Shown piece by piece: positions 19,584 to 28,135 of a DNA stretch of 64,000 nucleotides. The notes beneath the pieces are model-generated. The model saw only the letters and a list, made by a program, of their open reading frames with translations, was not told the origin of the DNA and searched no databases. Numbering within the stretch: position 1 is the stretch's first letter; every line of letters begins with the position of its first letter. This DNA comes from Candidatus Alistipes merdigallinarum (lineage in GTDB: Bacteria > Bacteroidota > Bacteroidia > Bacteroidales > Rikenellaceae): contig DWXH01000019.1 of the NCBI GenBank assembly GCA_019119305.1, positions 214,096-278,095 on the forward strand, given 5' to 3'. Both the position numbers and the translations under genes were made by a program.

Positions 19584-21890
19584 ATGCAAGAAAATCTGGT
19601 GATCGTGGAGTCTCCGGCTAAAGCAAAGACTATTGAAAAATTTTTGGGGAAAGATTTTGTGGTCAAATCGAGCTTCGGACATATCCGTGATTTATCCAAA
19701 AAAGAACTCGGTATCGATATTCAAAACGGTTTCTTGCCTCACTATGAGGTTTCGCCCGATAAAAAGAAGACGGTGGCCGAATTAGAAAAATTGGCCCAAA
19801 ATGTACGGACGATTTGGCTGGCATCCGATGAGGACCGGGAAGGAGAGGCGATTGCCTGGCATCTTTTTCAAGTACTCGGATTGAAAGATGAAAATACGAA
19901 GCGGATCGTTTTTCATGAAATTACGAAAAACGCAATCCTGAATGCTATACAAAATCCACGTAAAATCGACCTTAATTTGGTGAATGCGCAGCAGGCACGG
20001 CGTATTCTCGACCGGTTGGTCGGTTTCGAATTGTCGCCTGTGCTTTGGAAAAAGATCAAACCCTCGCTTTCTGCAGGAAGAGTGCAGAGCGTGGCTGTAC
20101 GGTTGATCGTGGAGCGAGAGCGAGAGATCATGTCGTTCAGAACATCTCCGTATTTCCGGATTGTTGCTGATTTTATCGCAGACGATGGCGAAAAGCAGAA
20201 ATCAGTTTTCAAGGCAGAACTCAATAAGCGTTTCCCGAATGAAGATGAGGCTTTGTTGATGTTGGAGCGGTGCAGAATGGCGACATTCACGGTGGAGCGT
20301 GTGGAGAAAAAACCTTCGAAAAGGTCTCCGGCGGCTCCATTTACGACCTCTACGCTGCAACAGGAGGCGAGCCGAAAACTCGGTATGTCGGTCAGCCAAA
20401 CCATGACTCTGGCACAAAGACTCTATGAGGCGGGATATATTACCTATATGCGTACCGATTCGGTCAATCTCTCCGGGCAAGCGATCGATGCTGCTAAAAA
20501 GCAGATCGTAGCCATGTTCGGTGAGGAGTATTCGGAAGTCCGAAATTATAAGACCAAAACGAAAGGGGCTCAGGAGGCGCACGAAGCGATTCGTCCCTCC
20601 TATATGGACCGGACGAAAATTGAGGGTACTCCGGCTGAACAGAAATTATATGATCTGATCTGGAAAAGAACCATCGCGTCTCAGATGGCCGCTGCAAAAA
20701 CCGAAAAAACGGTTGTCGATATTGCGATCAGCGATGCGGAAGAGTATTTTGTCGCCACCGGTGAGACTGTATTGTTCGATGGGTTCCTGAAACTTTATTC
20801 GGAATCTTCGGAGGACGATTCGTCGGAAAACGAAGAAGTGTTGCTGCCGGTAATGAATCCCGGTGATCTGCTCGGGTGTAAATCGATGACGGCAATGCAA
20901 CGCTTTACCCAGGCACCGCCGAGATTTAGCGAGGCCTCTCTTGTAAAGCGTCTTGAAGAGTTGGGTATCGGACGGCCGTCTACCTACGCCCCGACTATTT
21001 CTACCATTATTACTCGCGGTTATGTGGTAAAGGAAAACAGAGAAGGGATAAAACGTGAATACGTACAGCTTAAACTCGAAAAAGGAGAGATATCCCGGAA
21101 AATATTGTCTGAAAATGTCGGAAAAGAGAAGAACAAACTCTCGCCGACCGATATCGGTATGCTTGTGACCGATTACTTGGATCAGCAATTCACGGAGGTG
21201 ATGGATTATAACTTTACGGCCATGGTCGAAAAGGAGTTCGATGAAATTGCTGAAGGGAAAAAGAGCTGGCAGGAGATGATCCAAAAATTTTATGGAAAAT
21301 TTCATGCGGAGGTCGATCAGGCATTGGAAAGCCAACCTGTGAAAAGCAGTCAGATCCATCAGTTGGGTAATGATCCTGTAAGCGGGAAACCGGTGTTCGT
21401 GAAGATCGGACGTTTCGGCCCTGTCGCTCAAATCGGGACAGGCGAGGATGGAGACAAGCCCCGTTTCGCAAGCCTGAAAAAAGGCCAGCTCATTGCGTCC
21501 ATTACGCTGGAAGAGGCATTGGATCTCTTTACTCTGCCTCGTACGATTGGTACTTTCGAAGATAAAGAGGTCGTGATCGGAGTGGGTAAATTCGGACCTT
21601 ATGTGCGGCATGACGGAAAATTTGTCTCCCTGGCCAAAACGGATGATCCCTATACGGTCGAATTGGACCGTGCCATAGAGTTGATCAAGGAGAAGCGAGA
21701 AAAGGATGCTAAGGCAAAAGTTCCGATTTGTGTTTATCCGGAGGACGCATCCGTACAGGTGTTGAATGGACGGTATGGCCCATACATCGCTTGTGACGGG
21801 AAAAATTATCGTATCCCGAAAGGGTATGAGCCTGAAAAACTGACATTGGAACAGTGCCGGGAGATTATGGAAAAAGCAAAAAATAAGTAA
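19584..21890 (+). CDS. topA: DNA topoisomerase I
   Basis: 768 residues. The Toprim domain (VIVESPAKAKTIEKFLG; LASDEDREGEAIAWHL) is followed by the type IA core with the active-site Tyr in AGYITYMRTDSVNLSG and LVKRLEELGIGRPSTYAP. The C-terminal third has repeated topoisomerase C-terminal modules without clear zinc cysteines (RFGPVAQIG, KFGPYVRHDGKFVSL, RYGPYIACDGKNYRIPKG). It relaxes negative supercoils. Confidence 0.96.
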   Translation: MQENLVIVESPAKAKTIEKFLGKDFVVKSSFGHIRDLSKKELGIDIQNGFLPHYEVSPDKKKTVAELEKLAQNVRTIWLASDEDREGEAIAWHLFQVLGLKDENTKRIVFHEITKNAILNAIQNPRKIDLNLVNAQQARRILDRLVGFELSPVLWKKIKPSLSAGRVQSVAVRLIVEREREIMSFRTSPYFRIVADFIADDGEKQKSVFKAELNKRFPNEDEALLMLERCRMATFTVERVEKKPSKRSPAAPFTTSTLQQEASRKLGMSVSQTMTLAQRLYEAGYITYMRTDSVNLSGQAIDAAKKQIVAMFGEEYSEVRNYKTKTKGAQEAHEAIRPSYMDRTKIEGTPAEQKLYDLIWKRTIASQMAAAKTEKTVVDIAISDAEEYFVATGETVLFDGFLKLYSESSEDDSSENEEVLLPVMNPGDLLGCKSMTAMQRFTQAPPRFSEASLVKRLEELGIGRPSTYAPTISTIITRGYVVKENREGIKREYVQLKLEKGEISRKILSENVGKEKNKLSPTDIGMLVTDYLDQQFTEVMDYNFTAMVEKEFDEIAEGKKSWQEMIQKFYGKFHAEVDQALESQPVKSSQIHQLGNDPVSGKPVFVKIGRFGPVAQIGTGEDGDKPRFASLKKGQLIASITLEEALDLFTLPRTIGTFEDKEVVIGVGKFGPYVRHDGKFVSLAKTDDPYTVELDRAIELIKEKREKDAKAKVPICVYPEDASVQVLNGRYGPYIACDGKNYRIPKGYEPEKLTLEQCREIMEKAKNK

Positions 21891-21900
21891 ATAGGAATAA

Positions 21901-21937
21901 AAAATACGACCGGAATCACTCCGGTCGTATTTTTATT
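21901..21937 (+). terminator. Terminator of topA
   Basis: Stem AAAATACGACCGG with CCGGTCGTATTTT, followed by T residues, ten bases after the topA stop. The symmetric A/T flanks could also serve the minus strand, where ispF ends at 22029. Confidence 0.85.
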
Positions 21938-22028
21938 GTGAGATGTCGGTTCGGATGTATACTTGTTTGGGCGTGTCAGATGTTAGTGATGTTATAAAGT
22001 AAAGGGGGAAGGGTGGCTCAACTAATTG

Positions 22029-22526
22029 TTAGATAGTTTTCCGCTCAAGACGATAGATTAATGCGACGGCGTGGGCCTCGACACCCTCCTCGCGTCCGGT
22101 GAATCCCAAATGCTCCGTAGTGGTCGCTTTGATGGATATCGCCTCTTCGGAAATATCCATTGCTTCGGAAAGCGCTTTGCGCATCGCCGGAATGTAAGGC
22201 TTGATTTTTGGACGTTGCATACACAGCGTACAGTCGACGTTGCCGACCGCATATCCCTGTGCGGAAAGCAATGCGACCGTCCGTTTCAGCAATATTTTGC
22301 TGTCGATGTTTCGGAATTCCGATGAAGTGTCTGGAAAATGGGTCCCGATGTCGCCTAATGCTGCCGCTCCTAACAATGCATCGCATAAGGCGTGGATCAG
22401 GACGTCGCCGTCTGAGTGTGCAATACAGCCGTGTGTGTGCGCGACGCGGACTCCCCCCAGCCACAATGGCAGGCCGGGACCTAATGCATGGACATCGTAT
22501 CCATGACCGATTCTAAAAGGTGTCAT
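22029..22526 (-). CDS. ispF: 2-C-methyl-D-erythritol 2,4-cyclodiphosphate synthase
   Basis: 165 residues. The N-terminal motif FRIGHGYDVHAL holds the zinc-binding Asp and His; HSDGDVLIHALCDALLGAA and the C-terminal TTEHLGFTGREEGVEAHAVALI are family signatures. It acts in the MEP isoprenoid pathway. Single gene between the topA terminator and the divergent pepD. Confidence 0.96.
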   Translation of the reverse strand: MTPFRIGHGYDVHALGPGLPLWLGGVRVAHTHGCIAHSDGDVLIHALCDALLGAAALGDIGTHFPDTSSEFRNIDSKILLKRTVALLSAQGYAVGNVDCTLCMQRPKIKPYIPAMRKALSEAMDISEEAISIKATTTEHLGFTGREEGVEAHAVALIYRLERKTI

Positions 22527-22582
22527 AAACCATGAATTTTAATACAAACTAACGAATTTATCGTTACATTTACAAAAAAACT

Positions 22583-22593
22583 AAAGGGAGGTG
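22583..22593 (+). promoter_or_regulatory. Strong Shine-Dalgarno site deciding the pepD start
   Basis: AAAGGGAGGTG lies 6-8 bases before ATG 22600. The in-frame GTG at 22591 is part of the site itself, so ATG 22600 is the start. Sites this good are rare in this window; infC has the other clear one. Confidence 0.7.
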
Positions 22594-22599
22594 TTGAGT

Positions 22600-24054
22600 A
22601 TGAGTGATATTACTTCATTGGTTCCCACGAGTGTGTGGATGTTTTTCGACCGAATCACGAAGATCCCCCGTCCTTCGAAAAAAGAGGAACGGATGATCGC
22701 CTATTTGGTGGAGTTCGCCAAAAACGCCGGTTTGGAGTATCATAAAGACGGTGCAGGAAATGTACTGATCCGAAAACCCGCCTGTCATGGATATGAGGAG
22801 CGTCCGGTAGTGATTTTGCAGAGCCATATGGACATGGTGTGCGAGAAAAACAGTGAAGTGAACTTCGATTTCGAGAAAGATCCGATCCGGGTCCGGATCG
22901 AAGAGGGTTGGGTGAAAGCCGATGGAACGACACTCGGTGCGGATTGTGGAATCGGCATGGCTGCGCAACTGGCGGTTTTGGCTGCAAAGGATATTCCGCA
23001 CGGCCCGATCGAATGCCTGTTTACCGTCGATGAAGAGACGGGACTTACCGGCGCCTTCGAGTTGAGCGACGACCTGTTGTCTGGAAAATATCTGATAAAT
23101 CTCGATTCCGAAGATGAGGGACAGATTTTTATCGGTTGTGCAGGGGGAATCGATACCCTCGCGGATTTCCAATACGAAAGGGAGGATTTGCCGAAAAATT
23201 ATGAATTTTATCGTGTCGATGTAAGCGGGTTGATCGGAGGCCATTCGGGAGACGATATCGACAAGGGACGGGCCAATTCGAATAAAATTCTGGCCCGCTG
23301 GTTGGACCCTTTGACCGATCAATTTGATATGAGGCTGGTCTATTTCGATGGCGGTAACCTTAGAAATGCGATCCCGCGTGAGGCTTATGCCGTTTTTGGC
23401 GTGCCGGTACGTGAAGCCGACAGGATGAAAAAACTGTTCGAAAAATTTGTCCGGGACCTTCAAAATGAGTTCGGGAAAACGGAAATGGGAATGAAAATCA
23501 CCCTCTCCGAGATTCCGGTGTCGGATAAAGTAATTGATCTGAAGACGCAACAAGGGCTGCTCGATGCCCTGCTCGGGGTGCCAAACGGGGTGCTCGCCAT
23601 GAGTCGGACGATGCCGGGAATGGTCGAAACCTCAACAAATCTGGCTTCGGTCAAGTTCGTCGGTGAACTGTTGATCGAGGTTGCCACTTCGCAACGTTCG
23701 GAAATCGAATCGGCAAGAAACAATGCTGCGGCATCGGTCGAAGCTGTCTTCCGGTTGGCCGGGGCAGAAGTGGTCCATTCGGACGGCTATCCCGGATGGA
23801 CTCCCGATCCCGATTCCTATTTGACTCAGACAACGCGTCGGGTATATCGTACACTTTTTGGGCATGATCCCGTCGTGCGTTCGATTCACGCCGGTCTGGA
23901 GTGCGGGTTGTTTCTCCAAAAGTATCCGAACCTGCAGATGGTATCATTCGGACCGACACTGAGGGGAGTGCACTCTCCGGACGAGCGATTGGAGATTGCT
24001 TCGGTGGAAAAATTCTGGAAATTGTTGGTCGCTCTTTTGCAAGAGATACGGTAA
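22600..24054 (+). CDS. pepD: Aminoacyl-histidine dipeptidase (PepD, M20 family)
   Basis: 484 residues. Metal-site motifs of the M20 clan are visible: LQSHMDMVCEKN (His, Asp), TTLGADCGIGMA, TVDEETGLTGAFEL (catalytic Glu pair) and a lid domain with GGHSGDDIDKGRANSNKILA. Near the end GLECGLFLQKYPNLQMVSFGP completes the site. It hydrolyses Xaa-His and other dipeptides in the cytoplasm. A bidirectional terminator separates it from the converging aminotransferase gene. Confidence 0.94.
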   Translation: MSDITSLVPTSVWMFFDRITKIPRPSKKEERMIAYLVEFAKNAGLEYHKDGAGNVLIRKPACHGYEERPVVILQSHMDMVCEKNSEVNFDFEKDPIRVRIEEGWVKADGTTLGADCGIGMAAQLAVLAAKDIPHGPIECLFTVDEETGLTGAFELSDDLLSGKYLINLDSEDEGQIFIGCAGGIDTLADFQYEREDLPKNYEFYRVDVSGLIGGHSGDDIDKGRANSNKILARWLDPLTDQFDMRLVYFDGGNLRNAIPREAYAVFGVPVREADRMKKLFEKFVRDLQNEFGKTEMGMKITLSEIPVSDKVIDLKTQQGLLDALLGVPNGVLAMSRTMPGMVETSTNLASVKFVGELLIEVATSQRSEIESARNNAAASVEAVFRLAGAEVVHSDGYPGWTPDPDSYLTQTTRRVYRTLFGHDPVVRSIHAGLECGLFLQKYPNLQMVSFGPTLRGVHSPDERLEIASVEKFWKLLVALLQEIR

Positions 24055-24106
24055 GAGTCAGGGACAAGATTTCGGTTGAAAAACAGATGTTGAACCCGAT
24101 AAAGCA

Positions 24107-24140
24107 AAATCCTCCGCACCGATCGGTGCGGAGGATTTTT
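24107..24140. terminator. Bidirectional terminator between pepD and the aminotransferase
   Basis: Perfect 15-bp stem (AAAATCCTCCGCACC/GGTGCGGAGGATTTT) with a GATC loop, A-rich on the left and T-rich on the right, placed between convergent genes. Confidence 0.85.
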
Positions 24141-24173
24141 ACTTCTGTCTCAGTAAAGTACGGGAGACCTGAT

Positions 24174-25376
24174 TTACAGCTTCTTCCTCCCGGGATACAC
24201 TTTCAAAGCCTCCTTGAGGCACTCGGCTGCGGCTAACAGGTCCTCCCTGTTGATTACGTAGGCGATCCGAATTTCGTCATGTCCCAAATAGCAGGAGGCA
24301 TAGAAACCTGTCGCTGGCGCTACCATGACCGTCTGTCCCTTGTATTCGAACTCCTCGAGCAACCATTGGGCAAAACGCTCGCTGCTGTCGATCGGTAGTT
24401 TGACGATCGAATAAAAAGAGCCTTTCGGCATAGGGGTATAGACTCCTTCGATTTGGTTCAGTGCTTCAATGATGCAATTACGGCGGGCGACGTACTCGTC
24501 ATGAACCTGTTTGAAATAGCTCGGGGGAGTGTCCAATGCCGCTTCTGCCGCAATCTGTGCCAGATAGGGAGGACACAACCGGGCCTGTCCCATACACAAG
24601 GCTGCCGAAATAATATCCTTGTTACGCGAAACAAGTGTCCCCAGTCGGACTCCGCACATGCTGTACCGTTTCGATACGGAATCGATCATAACCACGTTTT
24701 GCTCGATCCCCTTGAGATTCATTACCGATATGCATTTCGTGCCGTCGTAGCAGAACTCCCGGTAGACTTCATCGGCTATCAGATAGAGATCGTGGCGGAG
24801 TACGATGTCCCGAAGTTGGCTGTACTCCTCTTCCGAATAGATATATCCTGTCGGATTGTTCGGGTTGCAGATCAGAATCGCTTTCGTGCGTGGAGTGATC
24901 AGCCGTTCGAACTCTTCGATCGGCGGAAGCGCGAAATCGTTTGCGATTGTCGATGATATGGGCTTGATGTTGACCCCGGCTTCCATCGCAAATCCGTTGT
25001 AATTTGCATAAAACGGCTCGGGAACCAATACTTCGTCTCCAGGATTCATGCAAATCGTCATCGCCATGAAGATCGCTTCTGATCCCCCGACCGTTATAAC
25101 CATGTCGTCGGCCGTGACATCGATATCGACACTCGCATAGTATTTCACCAATTTGTCCCGGTAACTTTTGTTGCCTGCCGAGTGACCGTAGCAAAAGACT
25201 TTGTCGCTCACATTCTTTACTGCATCGATCGCTACTTGTGGTGTCTGTATGTCGGGCTGTCCAATATTCAGGTGATAAACCTTGATGCCTCTCCGTTTGG
25301 CCTGTTCGGCATAAGGTACCAATTTGCGTATTGGGGAAGGGGGTAGATAAATCCCTTTGTCGGATAAGTTAGGCAT
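24174..25376 (-). CDS. Class I/II pyridoxal-phosphate aminotransferase
   Basis: 400 residues. The PLP lysine is in MIDSVSKRYSMCGVRLGTLV; other fold-type I features are HLNIGQPDIQTP, TVGGSEAIFMAM, CNPNNPTGYIYSEEE and LIADEVYREFCYDG. It is in the aspartate/aromatic aminotransferase group common in Bacteroidetes; the amino donor is not clear. It stands alone, divergent from a small membrane-protein gene. Confidence 0.88.
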   Translation of the reverse strand: MPNLSDKGIYLPPSPIRKLVPYAEQAKRRGIKVYHLNIGQPDIQTPQVAIDAVKNVSDKVFCYGHSAGNKSYRDKLVKYYASVDIDVTADDMVITVGGSEAIFMAMTICMNPGDEVLVPEPFYANYNGFAMEAGVNIKPISSTIANDFALPPIEEFERLITPRTKAILICNPNNPTGYIYSEEEYSQLRDIVLRHDLYLIADEVYREFCYDGTKCISVMNLKGIEQNVVMIDSVSKRYSMCGVRLGTLVSRNKDIISAALCMGQARLCPPYLAQIAAEAALDTPPSYFKQVHDEYVARRNCIIEALNQIEGVYTPMPKGSFYSIVKLPIDSSERFAQWLLEEFEYKGQTVMVAPATGFYASCYLGHDEIRIAYVINREDLLAAAECLKEALKVYPGRKKL

Positions 25377-25423
25377 GTGTGAAATATTTAAAACTCTGCA
25401 AAACTATAAATATATTTTTATAC

Positions 25424-25431
25424 TACCTTTG
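25424..25431 (+). promoter_or_regulatory. -7 promoter box (TACCTTTG)
   Basis: Seven bases before the ATG of the small membrane protein at 25438, implying a very short or no leader. Confidence 0.45.
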
Positions 25432-25437
25432 TATCCG

Positions 25438-25776
25438 ATGAAAATATTTGCTTTGCCTGTCAAAACTGCGATTCAGATCGTCATCTGCGGAATCGTTATA
25501 GGAGCTCTGGTTGTCAGAGACTATCCGAAAATCGGATTGTATTGGATCGTCTTTTGTGTCGCTGCGTATCTCCTGTTCGTGGCACGCAGAAGGTGTGCCT
25601 TCTTGTTGCATTTCAGAAAAAATATTAAAGAAAAAAAGATATTGGCCGTTTCGTGGATAGGGCTACTTTGCGTTTGGATCGGAATGTTGTGGAGCGGAAA
25701 TATCCGCTATTTCCTCCTGTTGCTGTTTCTGGCCGTCGATTATTGGTTCTATGACAAAAGAAATAGTACAAAATAA
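25438..25776 (+). CDS. Hypothetical small membrane protein
   Basis: 112 residues with two hydrophobic pairs: about residues 8-45 and 65-102, separated by a basic stretch HFRKNIKEKK. I do not recognise a family. The open frame begins at 25357 inside the aminotransferase promoter region; ATG 25438 is preferred because a TACCTTTG box is just upstream. No operon partner; the next gene is a tRNA with its own promoter. Confidence 0.6.
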   Translation: MKIFALPVKTAIQIVICGIVIGALVVRDYPKIGLYWIVFCVAAYLLFVARRRCAFLLHFRKNIKEKKILAVSWIGLLCVWIGMLWSGNIRYFLLLLFLAVDYWFYDKRNSTK

Positions 25777-25830
25777 AACGTTTGTAATCAGAAACTTGTT
25801 TAAAGAATCGGAGAAATTTTAATCGAAAAG

Positions 25831-25861
25831 TTTGCAAATATTCACTTTTTGGTTACCTTTG
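25831..25861 (+). promoter_or_regulatory. Consensus promoter for tRNA-Glu and rpsT
   Basis: TTTG (25831-25834), exactly 19 bases, then TACCTTTG (25854-25861): a full match to the Bacteroidetes -33/-7 consensus. The tRNA starts 29 bases downstream. Confidence 0.8.
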
Positions 25862-25889
25862 CACCGCTGTTCGACTCGATACAGCATCT

Positions 25890-25961
25890 GGCCCATTCGT
25901 CTATCGGTTAGGACGCAAGATTTTCATTCTTGAAAGAGGAGTTCGATTCTCCTATGGGCTA
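25890..25961 (+). tRNA. tRNA-Glu (anticodon TTC)
   Basis: A 72-base cloverleaf. Acceptor arms GGCCCAT/ATGGGCT (first pair G-T), D-arm with GGTTAGGAC, anticodon stem CAAGA/TCTTG around loop TTTTCAT (anticodon 25923-25925), T-arm GGAGTTCGATTCTCC. No encoded CCA. rpsT starts 28 bases later, so they are probably co-transcribed. Confidence 0.95.
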
Positions 25962-25989
25962 CACAGAAAAAGTTAAAATTCAAAATAAA

Positions 25990-26244
25990 ATGGCAAATCA
26001 TAAATCTTCTAAAAAGAGAATCCGCCAGACTGAGGTGAAGAATACGCACAACAGATATTATCATAAAACCGCGCGTAATGCGGTCAAAGCTTTGCGTAAT
26101 ACTACCGATAAGGAAGCTGCTGCTGTGTTGTTGCCCAAAGTAACGGCAATGTTGGACAAGCTCGCTAAAAACAACGTGATCCACAAAAATAAGGCGGCAA
26201 ACCTGAAAAGTAGTGTGCAGCTTCATGTGAATTCACTGTCGTAA
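25990..26244 (+). CDS. rpsT: 30S ribosomal protein S20
   Basis: 84 residues starting [18 protein letters not shown] and rich in Lys, Arg and Ala, typical of bS20, which binds 16S rRNA. The frame opens inside the tRNA, so the ATG at 25990 is the real start. A strong terminator follows. Confidence 0.97.
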   Translation: MANHKSSKKRIRQTEVKNTHNRYYHKTARNAVKALRNTTDKEAAAVLLPKVTAMLDKLAKNNVIHKNKAANLKSSVQLHVNSLS

Positions 26245-26269
26245 GGCCTGAGAAGATCGATAATATATT

Positions 26270-26299
26270 GAGGCCGGTTTTTACCGGCCTCTTTTTTTG
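26270..26299 (+). terminator. Terminator of the tRNA-Glu/rpsT unit
   Basis: GAGGCCGGT/ACCGGCCTC stem with a 4-base loop and seven T residues. Confidence 0.9.
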
Positions 26300-26392
26300 T
26301 TGTCTCTTGTCGAATGGGTCGGGTAGAGAAAAATGGGGAGAGGAGTGGCCAATGCTTCGAAAATCTATTCAGCTCTGAAGACTTTCCAATAA

Positions 26393-26422
26393 AAAGCCGG
26401 TTCATAAAGTTGAACCGGCTTT
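26393..26422 (-). terminator. Terminator of cysS
   Basis: A 12-bp stem (AAAGCCGGTTCA/TGAACCGGCTTT) with a 6-base loop and a T run on the minus strand, about 80 bases after the cysS stop. Confidence 0.8.
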
Positions 26423-26504
26423 CCTGTCTTTTATCGTTTGTTATCGTTGTCGTTCGGGGAAGAGTATAAGCTTTCTTTGTTGCTCCTTATCTCTCTTCCT
26501 TCTT

Positions 26505-27971
26505 CTATTCGCACTCCCAGTCGGAGCCCTCTTTGCTGTCCTTGACCTTGATGCCGATGGCGGAGAGTTCATTCCGGATCTTGTCTGAGGTCGTCCAGTC
26601 CTTGGCTTGTTTGGCGTCCTGGCGAATCCGAAGGACAATATCCATAACGGAGGATAAAAGCTCCGAATTGTCGTTCTGGAGATCGTCGCGCAATCCCAAA
26701 ATGTCGAAGACAAACAGGTGGATGACCCGTTTTAGCTCGGTAAGGTCCTCGTCCGAAATCGTCTGTTTGCCGTCGTGGATCTGGTTGATCATCCGAACAC
26801 ATTCGAACAGCTCCGATATGACGATCGGTGAGTTCAGATCGTCGTCCATTGCGGCAGTCAGACGAGTCTCGAGGCCCGATATGTCGATGCTGGAGGTGGC
26901 TGAAGATTGTAATTTGTTCAGGGTGGAGACTCCTTTCATCAGCCGCTCGTATCCCTTTTCGGCAGCTTGCAGCGCATCGTTCGAGAAGTCGAGCGTGCTG
27001 CGGTAGTGGGCCTGCAATACAAAGAAGCGGATGGTCATCGGACTGTATGGTTGAGCCAGCAGTTTGTGGTTGCCGGTCATCAGCTCTTCGAGGGTGATGA
27101 AATTGCCCAACGATTTGCCCATCTTCTGCTCGTTGATCGTAATCATGTTGTTATGCATCCAATAGCGGGCCGAATCGTGTCCGCAAGCGGCCGTACTTTG
27201 TGCAATCTCGCATTCGTGGTGAGGGAACATCAGGTCCATTCCGCCACCGTGTATGTCGAATGTCTCGCCCAGATAGCGTGTGCTCATGGCCGAACACTCC
27301 ATGTGCCAACCGGGGAATCCGTCGCTCCATGGGGAGGGCCAGCGCATGATGTGTTCCGGTGCTGCCTTCTTCCACAGCGCAAAATCGAATGGATTGCGTT
27401 TGTCCTCCTGTCCGTCCAGTGTGCGTGTGTGCGACATCATCTCGTCCAGCACCCGGCCCGACAGTTTGCCGTAGTGGTACTTCTTGTTGTAGGCTTCCAC
27501 ATCGAAATAGACCGACCCGTTGCTGATGTATGCAAAACCGTGATCGAGAATCTTCTGGATCATCGCAATCTGCTCGATGATGTGTCCCGACGCGTGCGGT
27601 TCGATACTCGGCGGAAGTACATTCAGACGCTGCATCGCATCGTGGTAGCGGTTCGTGTAGTATTGAGCCACCTCCATCGGCTCGAGCTCTTCGAGACGGG
27701 CCTTCTTAGCAATCTTGTCTTCGCCCGAATCGGCGTCGTTCTCCAGATGGCCGACATCTGTAATGTTGCGTACGTAACGGACTTTATACCCCGCAGCCCG
27801 AAGGTAACGGAACAGCAGGTCGAAGGTGATGGCCGGGCGGGCATGCCCTAAGTGCGGATCACCGTAGACCGTCGGACCGCAGACATACAATCCGACAAAG
27901 GGCGGATGCAGCGGTTCAAACTCCTGTTTCCTGCGGGTGAGCGTATTGTAAAGAATCAGTTTCGAATCCAT
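26505..27971 (-). CDS. cysS: Cysteine-tRNA ligase
   Basis: 488 residues. The zinc Cys and HIGH motif are in [17 protein letters not shown]; a second zinc Cys is in GWHMECSAM and the His-Glu pair in [15 protein letters not shown] is present as KMGKSLGNF. The C-terminal helical anticodon domain ends normally. It charges tRNA-Cys. Confidence 0.97.
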   Translation of the reverse strand: MDSKLILYNTLTRRKQEFEPLHPPFVGLYVCGPTVYGDPHLGHARPAITFDLLFRYLRAAGYKVRYVRNITDVGHLENDADSGEDKIAKKARLEELEPMEVAQYYTNRYHDAMQRLNVLPPSIEPHASGHIIEQIAMIQKILDHGFAYISNGSVYFDVEAYNKKYHYGKLSGRVLDEMMSHTRTLDGQEDKRNPFDFALWKKAAPEHIMRWPSPWSDGFPGWHMECSAMSTRYLGETFDIHGGGMDLMFPHHECEIAQSTAACGHDSARYWMHNNMITINEQKMGKSLGNFITLEELMTGNHKLLAQPYSPMTIRFFVLQAHYRSTLDFSNDALQAAEKGYERLMKGVSTLNKLQSSATSSIDISGLETRLTAAMDDDLNSPIVISELFECVRMINQIHDGKQTISDEDLTELKRVIHLFVFDILGLRDDLQNDNSELLSSVMDIVLRIRQDAKQAKDWTTSDKIRNELSAIGIKVKDSKEGSDWECE

Positions 27972-28066
27972 AAATCACATGTGGTTTATAAGTGAAAATT
28001 TCTCACAAAATTAAAACTTTATCCAATAACTCCAGACTAAAATTAAGGTTTATACCGTTATTTTTC

Positions 28067-28074
28067 TATCTTTG
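28067..28074 (+). promoter_or_regulatory. -7 promoter box (TATCTTTG) of the DUF2723 gene
   Basis: Bacteroidetes -7 element 61 bases before the ATG at 28136. No clean TTTG at the expected -33 distance. Confidence 0.5.
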
Positions 28075-28135
28075 CAGGCGTTACGCGAATGGAAAACTAT
28101 CGTAAATTCTAAAAATTAATCGATATTTTAATTGC

